Counted from the stretch's first letter, positions 34,509-47,214 are shown. The stretch is DNA of 64,000 nt from Tetrastigma voinierianum (GCA_016808115.1 JAEQBH010002959.1:1-64000), one strand, 5' to 3'. The notes: generated by a model not told the origin, from the sequence alone. Numbers and translations: made by a program.

Positions 34509-37001
34509 GATGGAACCCGGTGGGAATAAACACACCGAACAGCTTCGGCACGACTATGAGGATGTGTCACATTCCGGGCCATAACCACTACGCTAAGTGG
34601 AGAAACTCACGCTTGCATAGGGTTCAGTCATAAATTTATCACGTGTAAGGATATTACTCTAGACACCATTTCCCTCCCCTCAGTTAGTAAACCATAACTT
34701 TACCCCCAAATCCTTACACGCTTATAAAGCATTTCCCCTACGATATCGCCATAACAAACAAGGGGTTTGTGGTAACCATCAAGAAACATTTCTTAAAAAT
34801 ACATTTATAAATACATTTAAATCCTTTACCTTATCATTAAAATACATATGCTTTTTACACATTTTTTAAACTTTCATAATACCCTTAACATATGCATACA
34901 TATTTAATACACATATAAATATATGCATCGATGCAAGATAAAACAATGCAAGATAAAAACATTTCCATATGCCTTAACATTTACATAAAAATTTGTTAAT
35001 AAATCTTAGTTTAACATTAAAACCATTCACTCTTTAAAAACTCAATTCTCAAAATATCATTTCACTCACGCTTCACCGCGCTCAATCCCGCTTGCTCCCC
35101 GTCGACCCCGTTTCCCGTCCGATAGTCCTTTTCAACTTTTTCAAGAAAACCACAACTACACATTAACCATAATTTCCATGTAATCCACCATAAACACTCA
35201 TTCCTATATTCTTATTCCTCTAGGAATCTATTTTACTTAGGAATTGGAATCAATCCAATCGGATCATCCAAACTAAAATTATGGCATTTTCATGCCAACT
35301 AGTCATTTTACCGATTTTTCTAGTGACAGTTTGTATTACCTATTTTCCGAGGTCTTGACTTCATATTTTGACACTATGTCCTTATACTCATTTAAAGCTA
35401 AGGTGCTAAGGGTTCTATTCCAATTGAATCACCCAATTCGAGCACCGAAACTCACTTTACGTCCAAATAACCGGGCTAATTCATGCTCAAAACTCCAACT
35501 TAATTTACGCACATGGTCCTACTTTGAGTGAATTTTAGGCCACTTAGATCAGAATTTTGGCGATACCTTCTTCTAAGTTTTGTTCTTCTTCAAGTCTATT
35601 TTACGTAGCCACTTAAATCACTCAAATTGATCAAATTGAGCAAGTTATGGCCAAAATAATAAAACTGGTCAAAACAGAAAACAGGACATTTCCTACCGAG
35701 ACTGCTGGCCCAAAAATCTGACCAAAATGCTCTCCATTTTCTCCACTCTAAACACTTAAATCTGATGCATTATACCCATTTCACATAACACACACACCAC
35801 TATCAAACCCTAACCCTACTCACTTGATTTTGTCAAAACCCTAACCTAAACCATGGCTTTCAATTGATATTAAATTCGAAGACCATTAAACCTTAAATAC
35901 CATCAATTTAACATCCATACCAGAATTTAAGACATTAAACATGGAAAAAGATCAAACCTAACTTTCCCACCATGAAAAACTTACTTGTTTCTGAGTTCTT
36001 TGGCTCCTCTCCTTGATTACCACTTGAAGATCACTTGAAAGCTTCTCGAATGAGGAGAAAAAATCACATCTCATACCTTTCGCCTTCACTTTTTCTTCTT
36101 GCTTCTCCTTTCTCCTTTCTTTTCTCCTTTCTTCCCTCTCCTTTCTTCTCTCCTACGGGTTCCTTAACTTTTGAGAGACCAAATGAATTATTTTGTTTGT
36201 CTCCCATTTAAATATTCTAACTTTCCTTTAATTACAATTTGGTCCTCCATTTCTTTATATTGCCAATCAACTTATTTTATTGCATTTGAGCCCATGAACT
36301 CATTGGTCACCTCTCTAATGAGTCACAAACCCTAACTTAGCCCTTAAGAAATGTTTTGATTGGTCATAAGAAAATATCTCCATTTTATCAGATTTTTATT
36401 CTTTTGTCTTATACGCTTTATATCGATTAAACGTTTAAAAATATTCTATAATGCTTTAAACTCAAATGACCATGAATATTCTAATTAAATCCTTTTCACA
36501 AGGATTTTGTGCTTTGAAATCAATCAAACGATTTAAAATCATTAAAATCTAAATCCTGACAATAGCGTATTATTATCCCGACCACGTCGGACGCTTGGAA
36601 ACTATCCAAACTGACTCGCTTCACCCAAGCTTCACCTCTCTGTTAGACTCCCATGATTGATTCCCATACTAGATTCTACCACTTCCTAAAAATTTCAAGA
36701 CGCACTCCAATTTTCATCCTAAATCACTATTCACTTAAATCTCCCATTATCTTCTAAATATCGCTCAAAGTCATAAGAACCGAACTTTTTAAAAATCCCC
36801 TTTGCAAATCCCTCCATCCGGATAAAATAAGAAAAAATCACTATTCATTAGGGGCACCCTTGCTACAATTTTCAAAATTTCCTACTTCATGCCCAAATGA
36901 TGTCCAGAGCGTCTAAATTCTAATCCACTCCTCGCTTCTATCATTAGACCAAATCAGCTTCAATAACTACTATTATAACATTCAATAAGGTTGGGTTTAC
37001 A

Positions 37002-38800
37002 ATCACCCCTCCTTATAAAAAATTGGCCCTCGAAATTTAAATTCTCATGTTGCTCCTCTCTACCGTGATTCATCCAAAACACCTTTTTACTAAAAGGAAC
37101 TACTTTGTTTCCAAAGAACCTAATCATTTCGATCAACAATTTTAACCGGTCTTTCTTCATAAGTCAAATCTTCTTTCAATTCAACCGTTGATCTCTTAAC
37201 ACATGTGAAGAATCGCTATATACTTTCAAGCATAGAAATGTAAAAATATGTCATGTATTCTCGCCAATCTGTGTGGCAACCTCAACCAAGACGCTTACCC
37301 TCCAACAATTATCCATAATTTCATAAAGTCCCATATAGAGAGGACTTAACTTCCCTTTCTTTCCGAATATCAACACCCTTTCCCCGTGGTGATATCTCTA
37401 TAAATACCCGATCCCCACCTAAAATTCCAAATCTCTCCTGGGTTAATAACATAACTTTTCTATCAATTCAGCTATCTTTAATCTATCACCGATAACTTTA
37501 ACATTATCCGTTGTAGTCGAACAATTTCTGAACCTAAAATTTTCTCTCCCTTTCCTCATCCCAACATAATGGAGTCCTACACTTCCTTCCATATAAGGCC
37601 TCATAGCGCCATTTCAATGCTTGCATGATAACTATTATCAGAGGAAACTCCATTAATGGTAAATGTCTTTCCTAACTTCCTTTAAACTCTAACACACAAG
37701 CCTTGGAGCATAACTTCCCAATGTCCGTATGGCTCTTCAGACATCATCCGTGAAGTCGTACAATCTCTTTTACATACAACTCAACCAACTTCTCAACTGA
37801 GTCACTGTTTTTCATAGGTAGGAAATCGACTGACAATAATCTCATCCACAATCACCTATATCACACTACAACCACTCCCGCAAAGTGGAAAAAAAAAAAA
37901 AATCCATCATGATTCTTCCCATTTCCACCGAGGGATCTAAGAGACTATAAGAACCCCGCAAATCTTGATGCTCAACTCCAACTTTTTGACAAATGAGACA
38001 TTTAGAAATAAATTTAACATCTTTCTTATACCCCTTCCACCTTAGTATTCCCTTAGGGTATGATACATTTTAGTGTTTCCGATGCATCGTGATATGCGAA
38101 AAGTGAGCCTTCCATAATTTATTTCTTTAATCTTCCCAATATCTAGTACACATAACCCGTGACCTATCACTACCATAACACATCTGCCCGTACTAAAATC
38201 TTTTAATCGGCTCTGCACTCCACCTTCCCTTTTCAATTTAATCATGATCGTATCTCAGAGTCTATAGCTCCCTTATCTTGTCTATTAGTACGACTAACAT
38301 AAAATGTAGCTAGTAAGGCTCCACATTCGTCAACTTAGTTTCACCTAAAGACCTCAATTCCATAAATCTGTGGAGGCAGTACAACCTTTGGGGGTGAGAT
38401 ATGGAACCCGTAGGCTTCCTACTAAGAGCATCGCGCTGCATTAACATTTCCCCCCGATGGTACTCAACAGCACCTTATATCCTTAATGAGTTCAACCCAT
38501 CTCCCTCCTCTGGTCCCATATTTAACTTTTTCTATGTGAATAAATATTGCATGTTCTTGTGATCTCAGAAAATTTTACATGCAACTCCACACGTTAATGC
38601 CTCCATACTAGAGCAAAGACTACAACAACCAATCCCAGTTATGTCTCGATAATTCGCCATGCTTTTCAATTGCCTTAAAATCATATGCTATCACATTTTC
38701 ATGTCGCATTAACACACCCCTAAGCTCGCCTAAGCATCACAATATACTCGTATATCCTTCTCGCTCGACCAATTGTAAGAACTGGGGCTAAGGTCAAATT
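37002..38800 (-). pseudogene. H3 pol remnant: integrase and RNase H, truncated
   Basis: Minus strand, from the polypurine tract inward: the YEALYGRKCRTPLCWDE segment (37,548-37,610), an HHCC zinc-binding piece with NTKMYHTLREY (open frame 38,042-38,245), and an RNase H piece with MRHENVIAYD (about 38,690-38,730). This matches the 3' half of a Tekay-like polyprotein. It then stops near 38,800, where an E-type LTR fragment begins. Reverse transcriptase, gag and the 5' LTR are not present. Confidence 0.65.
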
Positions 38801-38825
38801 CCTTTACTCATCGAATCTTTTCTCG

Positions 38826-39301
38826 ACACTGAGCTCACCGTGATCCGTAAATGAATTTCACGTTTGTTTTGGCCAAATGTGGGAGATGAAGGACTATTAC
38901 CATTTTGTCTCTAGTCACTTAAAAATCAATTCTATAATACCCATTATGTCCTCTTCGTATTTGATATTCCCAGACTTCCTTGGCCAGTTCATTTTCATCA
39001 TTTATCTACTCATACTAAGGTACATGATAATTTCGTTATATGTGATTTTCACACATCGAAACCGACATTTCAAGACTCCAAAACCGCTATATGCCTCGAA
39101 AAATCGGTTTAATTCGACCGCCTCAGCAAATTGGCAACTTTACAAGTAATTAGGGATTTCAAGGCGACGATTCCAACCTGTGTAATCCGTTTGGCCATCC
39201 GAGATCTAGAGAATTAATTACGGATTTTTAAATCCGTAATTAAAATTTTGTAATCAAATTACATTTTGTCCTGGTTCCGTAAGTTGGAATTTCGTCTTAA
39301 G
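38826..39301 (-). mobile_element. E-type LTR terminal fragment
   Basis: Matches the last part of solo LTR E and of B: AATGAATTTCACGTTTG, then CTATTACCATTTTGTC, TACTCATACTAAGGTACATGA, CCATCCGAGATCTAGAGAAT (about 39,195), ending TTTCGTCTTAA where E ends CTCGTCTTACA. Only the terminal 475 bases are present. Confidence 0.7.
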
Positions 39302-40880
39302 GCCAAAAAACATGGGAATCGAATTGTAATTATCGATTTTCTTCAGACCGTGGATCGCCCATGGATGTTAGGGCCGTTTGGTCAGGATGGTGTTAATTGC
39401 GGCATTAAATGCTTGCTTGATATGCTTGGGGTCGAATGGTCGTGGATTGCGTTCACTAAGCGAACCGGCTTAGTGATTTTCTCCGAATAGTAAATCTAGG
39501 GTTTCACTATTCCCGTAATAGTGTTCTAAAAATATATATTTTTATGAAAGTACGTGTTGGCCGAGTGATTTAAATTAAATTACTTCGTTGTATTTGATCA
39601 TTAGCCCAAGCCGAAGCTAATTTGATGTGTGATTTAAAGTTTTATGTAAATATATCTGTATATATTTGCATGTGATTTAGACTCAATTGAACCGACATAC
39701 ATGCATTCTAATATACCGAACATCCTAGAACATAAAATGAGTGCATGAGGATGAGTCTAGAGAAACAAGGTTCTGAGGGTAGTCTAAAATGTAAATTATC
39801 TGTGGTAGTCCAACAAATAATATATCAACCGGTTTGAGCGCCCGCCTGATATTATCTACCTGGGAGGGTAGTCCACAAACTAAAGAATATATCAACCTGA
39901 GCGCCCAGCTTGGATATTTATTCATCTGAGGGTAGTCCACAAACTAAAGAATATATCAAACTGGTCTGAAATACTAGCTTGATATTTATTCATCGGAGGG
40001 TAGTCCATTAAACAATTAATATATATCAATCAATGAGTTTTACCAATTGATATATATTCATCTAGAGGGTTGCCCAATTAATAAATTAAAAATTCTCATA
40101 CGAGCTTGAAGAGTGTGAGAGAGTCTACAGTGGCTCTGATCCGAGTTGGTCACGTACATTCAAGTGGATCATGCACTTGCTTGAATGTTTGTTTAACTGG
40201 AACATTGCACCGCACTTAGGTGGTGAGTAGCCCACTTAGATGCATTCTCCCATCGAAGGCTTTAGCCTCACCTCGGCCGTGGGATCCCCCTTTTGGCGGT
40301 GCAATGTGAGCTGCAGGAGACGTTCATTCTTGAGTGTTGTATTAGAAGAAATAGTTGTGGCTTTGATTTATACATGTATTAGAATTCTAATTTTAATGTA
40401 TATCAGAGCAAGAGTAAAAACATATTAACTTCGAAACTATTGGATATAGTTTGATATATTGTGTTGAAGTACGCTTGACGTGGGCCTAAGTGGCCGTATT
40501 GATATATATATTGCATATATTGTTGATTGGGACAGCTTTATACAGGTTTTGTATTCGTAGAGCTCCCGTACAAAGGAGACTCGCCTCATTTTCTAGCGGT
40601 GTCGGGCAACCCCACCTCCACTTGTATTCCGGTCGACGGAGTCAACCCGACCCCTGCCTCGGGGCCACGCCTGGTATCAGCTTAGGGTATACGAATACCT
40701 AGGAGCTCTGGGTAGTATCCATCACCACTAGGTGGTTTGATGTGGAACTTAGGTAGGTGGAAACCTATGGATGGAGGATTTGGAGCTTAGCCATGGTCGA
40801 GGAAGAACATCACCACTCTGGGCAGTGGTATGATGTAGGTTAGGTATGAGATTACCTAGGCAACAGAGAGAAATTAGAAC
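39302..40880 (+). mobile_element. LTR copy L (F-type, plus), truncated at both ends
   Basis: Collinear with A from its base 548 and with F 5' LTR from about 43,805 to 45,345. It has CCAAAAAACATGGGAATCGA, TGCTTGGGGTCGAATGGTCG (also near A 807), the 60-base array (39,772-40,070), TACATGTATTAGAATTC (40,371), TACGAATACCTAGGAGCTCT (40,689) and GAGATTACCTAGGCAAC (40,847). Its 3' end is interrupted by solo LTR E at AGAAC. Confidence 0.75.
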
Positions 40881-43136
40881 CGTGACGCCCCAAACCCGGG
40901 GTCCGTTGACTACCCATAAACTCGTGGAATACAAGTGGATGCCCGTTACCCGACACCACTAGTAAAAACAAGCAGTCTCCTTGTACCTGAGCTCTACCCA
41001 AATACAAAACCCGTAATAACCCGTATTTAATTGTCCCAAACAAATTCAATATATGCATGAGACCTTGTCACGGCCACTTGGGCCCATAAACTAATGCTCA
41101 TAAAAACACATATCACAACTATTCTCCAATTATCTCCCAATAATTACATAGTTGATTTCACTTTTATACAAACATATATTAATGATCACAACTGAATACA
41201 TATAATCCAAACCATCAAAATCATGAACCGCATCTTCAAAATGAATCTGTCTTCCACGCCCATGTACCCGAAAATAAAGGGGGTCCCACGACGGTGAGCA
41301 AGCTCGCGAGGAGAATCGCCTCAAGCGGCTACTCACCACCTGGCAAGGCAATACCAAAGTAAACATTACACACCCGGGCAACACATGATCCTACTTGAAT
41401 GTCTACATGTCATCCCCATGTCACGAGTCCTCACTGCACTCACCCACACTTGCCTAAGCCATGTATGAGAAATAATCATTTTCTCAAAACAAAACTTTTG
41501 TTTTGTTGGAAAATATACTACCGAAATATCTCAGAAAATACGGACTACCGAGGTGAATTGGTCGCGAAATGTCTCAGTCGGGCCATGGTCCTCATCCGAA
41601 ATGATCTATCGCCCATCTCCCAAATCACCTGAATATCATCCAGGAAATTCCTTTCGCAAACATATCCGCTTACAAAAATACCTTGTCATGCACTCACACC
41701 CACTTGTGCTACCCAAGGCATATGAAAATAAATGCATTATGCCATTTTCAAAATCATTTACACAATATGTCAATATGCATATTTTCAATCAATCCTACTC
41801 ACGATGTAATTCCAACACATCAAGCATCACTCCTAAATTTAGCTTACTTGAGCAATTCATAATTTTATCTCCAATGGCCTATGCTCACAATTATATTCCA
41901 TATAATCGAGAGCAAATCACAATTTTTATTCCCTCTAATATTCTATACACACAATTATATTCCATATATCAGACCTCATGTTAATCCTTTATTAAGCATT
42001 AACCTATTGATTTCTACACCACACCAACTCAAGCCATTCATTTCATACAAGTTCATACCAATGGACGATTTTTATCTAATTTATTAATAACCCGGATCGA
42101 TTTACCAGCCCCGAAGTCTCCAAGAAGGTCAGCTCCACGGGCAAATTTCCACATGTCCAACCTCGGTTTCACCTTTGGAACCGAATCCCACTCCATTTCC
42201 TATCTTATAAACACCAAAGCATAATTATTCCAACCTAACAGCCCAACCAGTTTCTGGACTGTCATGGACAGCCCAAAAGCCTCCAAAATTCCTACAATTT
42301 CCGTCACATGTTTTGTATCGATCACTGCCCATTCCCTACTTTATCATACAATTGCTACGATCTTGGGGGGAAAATAAAAATTGAATTTAAGAGACCTGAA
42401 CAGCCCTAATTTTCCGCGCCTCACTACCACAAGAGAAAATCCTAAGAGGGCTCCACAATTCTATCCCATGTTTTCGGGATCGAACAAACCATTTCCTACG
42501 GTCTCAAAACTAACCAAACATCGAAAACCCTTAAAAATGGGAATAAAACGCAAGTAGGGAGAAAATCCTACCTCTTTGAGTTGTCAAAAACTGCAAACCT
42601 CGGTCCACGCGCAGAATTTCGCTCCGCGCAGAACGTTTTCTTCCCTTCCCGTCCGTCGAAACTAACCGGTCCGGGATCGCAGATTTCTGCAGGTCGAGAC
42701 TCTCTAGAATCACCATTTTGGTCTCCCTCCATCGCCACGTGATCTCCCCAAATGACCCCCACGTTTTTGCCTCGTTTATGGAGAAGATGTCTTCTTCTCA
42801 AATTACAAGTTTCGCCTCATTTAACTACACCACCCCTTCACGATTTGATATTCGGTGACCATCGCTGCCGCCATCACTTATGGCACATGAGCACAGTGCA
42901 GTGGTGCCTGTCGCACGGTGATTTACCTACATTGTAATGGATGCCCGAAAACGCAGCCGATTTCGGACGTTCAAAGAAATTGCGGCTTATTTGCTAACTA
43001 GATTTGCGATTCATTCAACCGGGCTTCGCCATCCGAGATCAGAGAATTACCATGGATTTAACCTGTACTGTGTTCTGTAATCAAAATTAGTTATTTTGTT
43101 TTGTCTCGTAAATTGGTTCTCTCGTCTTACAAGAAC
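40876..43136 (-). mobile_element. Solo LTR E with AGAAC target duplication
   Basis: LTR body 40,881-43,131 (2,251 bases). It starts CGTGACGCCCC (TGTGACGCCCC in K) and ends GTCTTACA, so on the sense strand it is TGTAAGACG...GGGGCGTCACG. The five bases AGAAC occur immediately before (40,876-40,880) and after (43,132-43,136). The sequence on both sides matches the F-type LTR at about 45,335 (AAAACTAGGACAC), so E inserted into LTR L. It is the cleanest example of the short subfamily and the reference for B, C and the 38,826 fragment. No coding region. Confidence 0.75.
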
Positions 43137-45617
43137 ACCGCATGTAAGACCCTAAATTCCAAATTCGAATAGCAAAATCGTAATTTTGATTACAAAATTA
43201 TAATTACTTAAAGTCCCGTAATTAATTCCCTAGATCTCGGGATGACGAAACTGATTGCGCCGTTGTAATCGTCTCACGAAATCTGAAGCACGTAAAATTT
43301 CTCAGAATTTGCCGAGATACGGAAGCCCAAGACGCTTTTCGAGGCATCGCTGCTAAAAAAGTCAGAATCTGATTCATGAGACGAAGGCACAATAGCATGT
43401 ACTCATGTACCTATAAGCGGTATGAGTAGAGAATGATGAAAATGGATAACGGTATAAAAATAATGTCAAACCGAGAAAAAGAAGGGAATTAATTGTTTTA
43501 ATTGGAATTAAAATGATAATAAGCAAAGTGGGAACAAGTGTCTTTCCAATATTAAAAGTGAGCAAAACGGGCAGTCAGGCTTGACGCAGAGAGTGATTGA
43601 GAGAAATTTAGAGAGAGAGTACTTCTCTAGAAATACTGGCGCATCCAGACTACCATGCTTTCTGGCAAGAAGGAGAAATGTTCTATGACAAGCCACACTC
43701 CGGATAGTGAGTTTCTTCAAACCCGAGGTAGGATTTTCTCTCTACTTGGGTTTTATTCCCATTTTTAATGTTGTCTAATGTTCAGCCGATTGGGGCCATT
43801 AGGGTCATGGGATCGGTCCCAAACATGGGACCGAATTAATACAAATTTTTTAAACTGTCGTGAGCAAACAGAAATGCCCACTACTGTATGGGTACAAGCA
43901 TGGGGTTTGGTGGTGCGAATCATGTATCGTTGGTTTGAAACACAATGGAAATGCTGTTCAAAATATGAACCTAGATTAATTGAGGTTCAGAACAAGAAAC
44001 CCTGGGTTTTACTGCTCCTAGAATAGTAATCCAAAATGTATTGGGAAAATCAGGTTTGCTGGCACTGACGACTGTTTATGTTCAAACATTATCTCAGTGA
44101 GCTAATTTTGGTGTTTGAAATGATAAATATATACTATATTGTGTGATTTACTTTAATGGAATATATTTGTGTTATATATTTGCATGTGATTGGGACTGTG
44201 TTTGAATTCGCATACATGCATTCCATATGCAATCGGATCACCCTAGGATTATGTGGAGTGAGTGCATAGAGATGAGCATGTGAGGAAAATGGTTCTGAGG
44301 GTAGTCTAAAATATAAATTCATCTGGAGGGTAGTCCATAAACTTTAAAAGACACCGTCTGAGCGGCCCAATTGATATTCATCTACCCTGGAGGGTAGTCC
44401 ATTAAACTTAAAATATCAATCGTCTGAAAGGCCCAATTGATATTATTCATCTGAGGGTAGTCCCACAAACAATTTATATATCAATCAAGCTCTGAAAGCA
44501 GCCCAATTGATATATATACATTCGAGGGTTGTCCACTAATTGTACATTAATTCTCATACAAGGCTTAGGCGAGTGTGAGAGAGCTCCGTGAGGACTCTGA
44601 TCCAGTTGGTCATGTAGACATTCACAGGATCATGCATTTGCTTGAATGTGTGTTTACTTTGGAACATTGCACTCAAGACTTAGATGGTGAGTAGCCCACT
44701 TAGGCAAATCTCCCACTGAGCTTTAGCTCACCCCGCTGTAAGATCCCCTTTATTTTAAGGTAATGTGGAAAGGGCGATAATGCCTCATCTTAGATTTGGT
44801 CGTGAAGAAAGCCTGGATGTGGCTTTGGTGGTTGTACATGTATTAGAACCCTTTACGTTTAATATATGCATTGCGAAGAGTAAAAATAATCCTTGTAACT
44901 ATTGGGTATAGTCGGGTTTTGATAGTTTGGCAGCTGTGGCTATCAGTACTGCTTGTAGGCCTAAGTGGCCAGATTGATATATATTGTATATATTGACCGT
45001 TTGGGATGTGTATATGCAGGTATCAGATTGGGTAGAGCTCCCAAGCATAAAGGAGACTCTCCGCCCGATTTTCTAGTGGTGCCTAACCCGACATCCACTT
45101 GTATTCCGCGGTCGACGAGAGGTCAACCACCCTGCTTCGGAAGGCCACACTGGGGTGACGTGAGCCAGTATACGAATACCTAGGAGCTCTGTTTGGTATC
45201 CATCAAGGTGGTATGGTGGAGTATAAAGCCATGGAACCCGTGGAGAAAAAATTGGGCCAGCCTTGTCAGGAAGAGCATCACCACTAGGTGTGGTTTGATG
45301 TTGAAGAGGTATGGGATTACCTAGAAAATCACGGGACAAAACTAGGACACTACGTGCACGTGTGTTGAGGTGTTTTGTGTGATTGATGAATTGTTGTGTG
45401 AATGTTTGATGAATGGTATGTATACCATGTTATGTGTTTGGTTGTGTGCTTGGTGATTAGCACATATATGAGTTAAAGAATAAGAAAAATATTTATGTAC
45501 TGTGTACAAAACTAGAATAAAGAGAATAAAATGAAAGTAAATTGGAAGAATTATCAGCTAGAGGTGAAAATTTTTTTAATTTTAAGGTTTTACTCGTAAA
45601 CTCGAAGAAAATTAAAT

Positions 45618-45928
45618 AAAATAAATTTTTCAAAATTTATTCGGGATGTTGAAAGTGAGAAGAAATTTTAAAAGCAAAGAAAATAAATTTTTTCTAAATT
45701 TATTTGTTATATGAAGAGGTATAATTTTCTAAGATTTTGCCAAGGTAAAATGAAGAAATGGAAGAAAAATAAATTTTACGACTTATTTGAGGGAGAAAAT
45801 TTTTCAAGAAAATCGAAAAGGAAAATAAATTTTATAAATTTATTTGGTTATGAAGTGAGAAAATAATTTTCTGGCACTGATATGGTATAAATTTAAGAAG
45901 TGCTAAACAAATTTATAAATTTATTTGA
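45618..45928. repeat. Periodic AT palindrome array in F 5' LTR
   Basis: Five copies of a near-palindrome of the form AAATAAATTT-n-AAATTTATTTG, at 45,618, 45,680, 45,765, 45,822 and 45,905, spaced about 60-85 bases. The 3' LTR shows only one clear copy (about 63,241-63,265). Confidence 0.75.
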
Positions 45929-46097
45929 GTATTGTGCAAGGAGTAAGAAAAAAATGATTTAGTGATTTTTAGTGATTTTTCCACTTCTCTGGAAATAAAT
46001 GAAAAAAAAATCATTTATAATGAAAAACAAAATTTTTTTGGTGCGTAATTTTCAAGGGCTACCGCCCGCGAACAGAGAGAGAAAGAAAAAATATTAT

Positions 46098-46265
46098 ATT
46101 GCAAGAATTTAATCGTATTGCAACATGGGCGCGGGTTGTCGGGAAAGTGTATCGCAATACACTATGTTGTGCTGCGTGGCCGGTGAGTCAATGAGACAGA
46201 AACCGTATCACAACACAAACGAGTATTGTGGTCGAGGGTCGGCAGAGGAAAACTGTGTCGCAATA
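46098..46265 (+). repeat. CGCAATAC-motif repeats in F 5' LTR
   Basis: Spaced variants of GTATTGCAACATG, GTATCGCAATACAC, GTATCACAACACA and GTGTCGCAATAC, partly inverted relative to each other, just before an A-tract and the GC-rich block. Confidence 0.5.
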
Positions 46266-46287
46266 CAAAAAAAAAAAAAAAATTGTA

Positions 46288-46575
46288 CTGGGCGGCCAGG
46301 CGGCTAGTAACCTGGCCGACGCCGGGCGCGGCGCAGTGGGCGCCGCTAGCGCGCATGCCGGGGCCGGCGAACGAGTGGGCGCGGGCGCGCAGCGCGCCGC
46401 ACGCGCCGCCGGCGCAGTGCCGCGGGCGCGGCGCGACGCGCCAGGTCGCGCGCTACGGGCAGCGGTAGCAAAGAAGCGCTGGAAGACGGCACGGCGTAGG
46501 CGCTGCAGCGAGCGCGATGCGCGCGGCCCGGGCGTATTGGCGCTGGCACGCAGCTCGGGCTACGGCCGGCTGTGA
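46288..46575. other. GC-rich, CpG-dense block inside F 5' LTR
   Basis: About 290 bases dominated by GCGC, GGCGC and CGCCG strings within otherwise AT-rich LTR. The equivalent place in the 3' LTR (63,412-63,712) is also GC-rich but with different sequence. Open frames run through it on both strands in several frames, as expected from stop-poor GC sequence; I do not call a gene. Confidence 0.8.
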
Positions 46576-47214
46576 CTGAGGTAAATTTTAATGTACCACT
46601 TGATTTTCAACTCGCTCTTCGACTCCAAGATTTTCCCGAGTCGCGAAAATGAACACTGCTCATCAGGAAATAAAATTTCTTTCGAAAAATAATAATAATA
46701 ATAATATTTGCATAAATTCAAATAAAATCAAATAAAATCAATGAATTTTTTGATAAAATTTTCAAAATAAAATTTTAAAATAAAATTTTCAAAAATAAAA
46801 TTTCTTTGGAAAATAAAATTTGTTAAAACAATATTTTAAACGCGAATTGATCGCGATACACCGAGTATGTGTACATTGCTGTCTCGGTCAGGGTTATGCC
46901 TTAGAGATATCAGACATTGGATTTAACTACCATTTGAAATGGTGATCGCGGGTAGTTGCGCATAAAAATTATACGCATGTAATGCGATAGAAAAGGGTGA
47001 ATGCTAAGGTCAGTGGATTACGACCTTAGGGATTGGGTACTGAATGAACAAGAAATCTAATTTTATCGAATAAATGAATTGAGTGGTTGGAATTTAGCGC
47101 CACTTAGAAATGAACTAGTCGGGCCATGGTTGTCAAATCTATTAGTAATTCCAAAGATCCGTATTACGTTAGATCAGCACGGAAGAATGACTGTTGCCAT
47201 GTTAATTGTGTAAA

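Larger units (their letters stand above)
33875..37001 (-). mobile_element. H-family 3' LTR (H3), variant with a replaced inner block
   Basis: Left end TGCACTGGCGATCC, right end GGGTTTACA next to a polypurine tract. Collinear with H2 for the tandem array, the ACATTTATAAATACATTTAAAT block, the AAAACTGGTCAAAACAG block and the distal 1.3 kb. Between about 35,200 and 35,640, however, it holds sequence unlike H1 and H2 at the same place. The exact left end is uncertain because TGCACT also matches the pol sequence it abuts. Confidence 0.7.
43143..47060 (+). mobile_element. Element F 5' LTR
   Basis: Starts TGTAAGACCCTAAATTCC, the same as the 3' LTR at 60,821 (TGTAAGACCCCAGAAATTC). Both continue GATTACAAAATTATAATT and AATTAATTCCCTAGATCTCG. 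The two remain collinear to at least 46,945, against the window end at 64,000. The true 3' end is not fixed: identity cannot be tested past 64,000, and a candidate primer site (GTTAGATCAGCACGG, about 47,166) would allow an end a little later. The first 2.2 kb is homologous to solo LTR E; the rest is an extra segment. LTR length near 3.9 kb is long even for plant gypsy elements. Confidence 0.75.

Noticed and set aside
46226..46575. Ala/Arg-rich open frames in the GC-rich LTR block (also 63,263-63,806)
   Set aside because: Stop codons are rare in GC-rich DNA, several overlapping frames on both strands are open, and the block differs between the two LTRs. No domain is visible.
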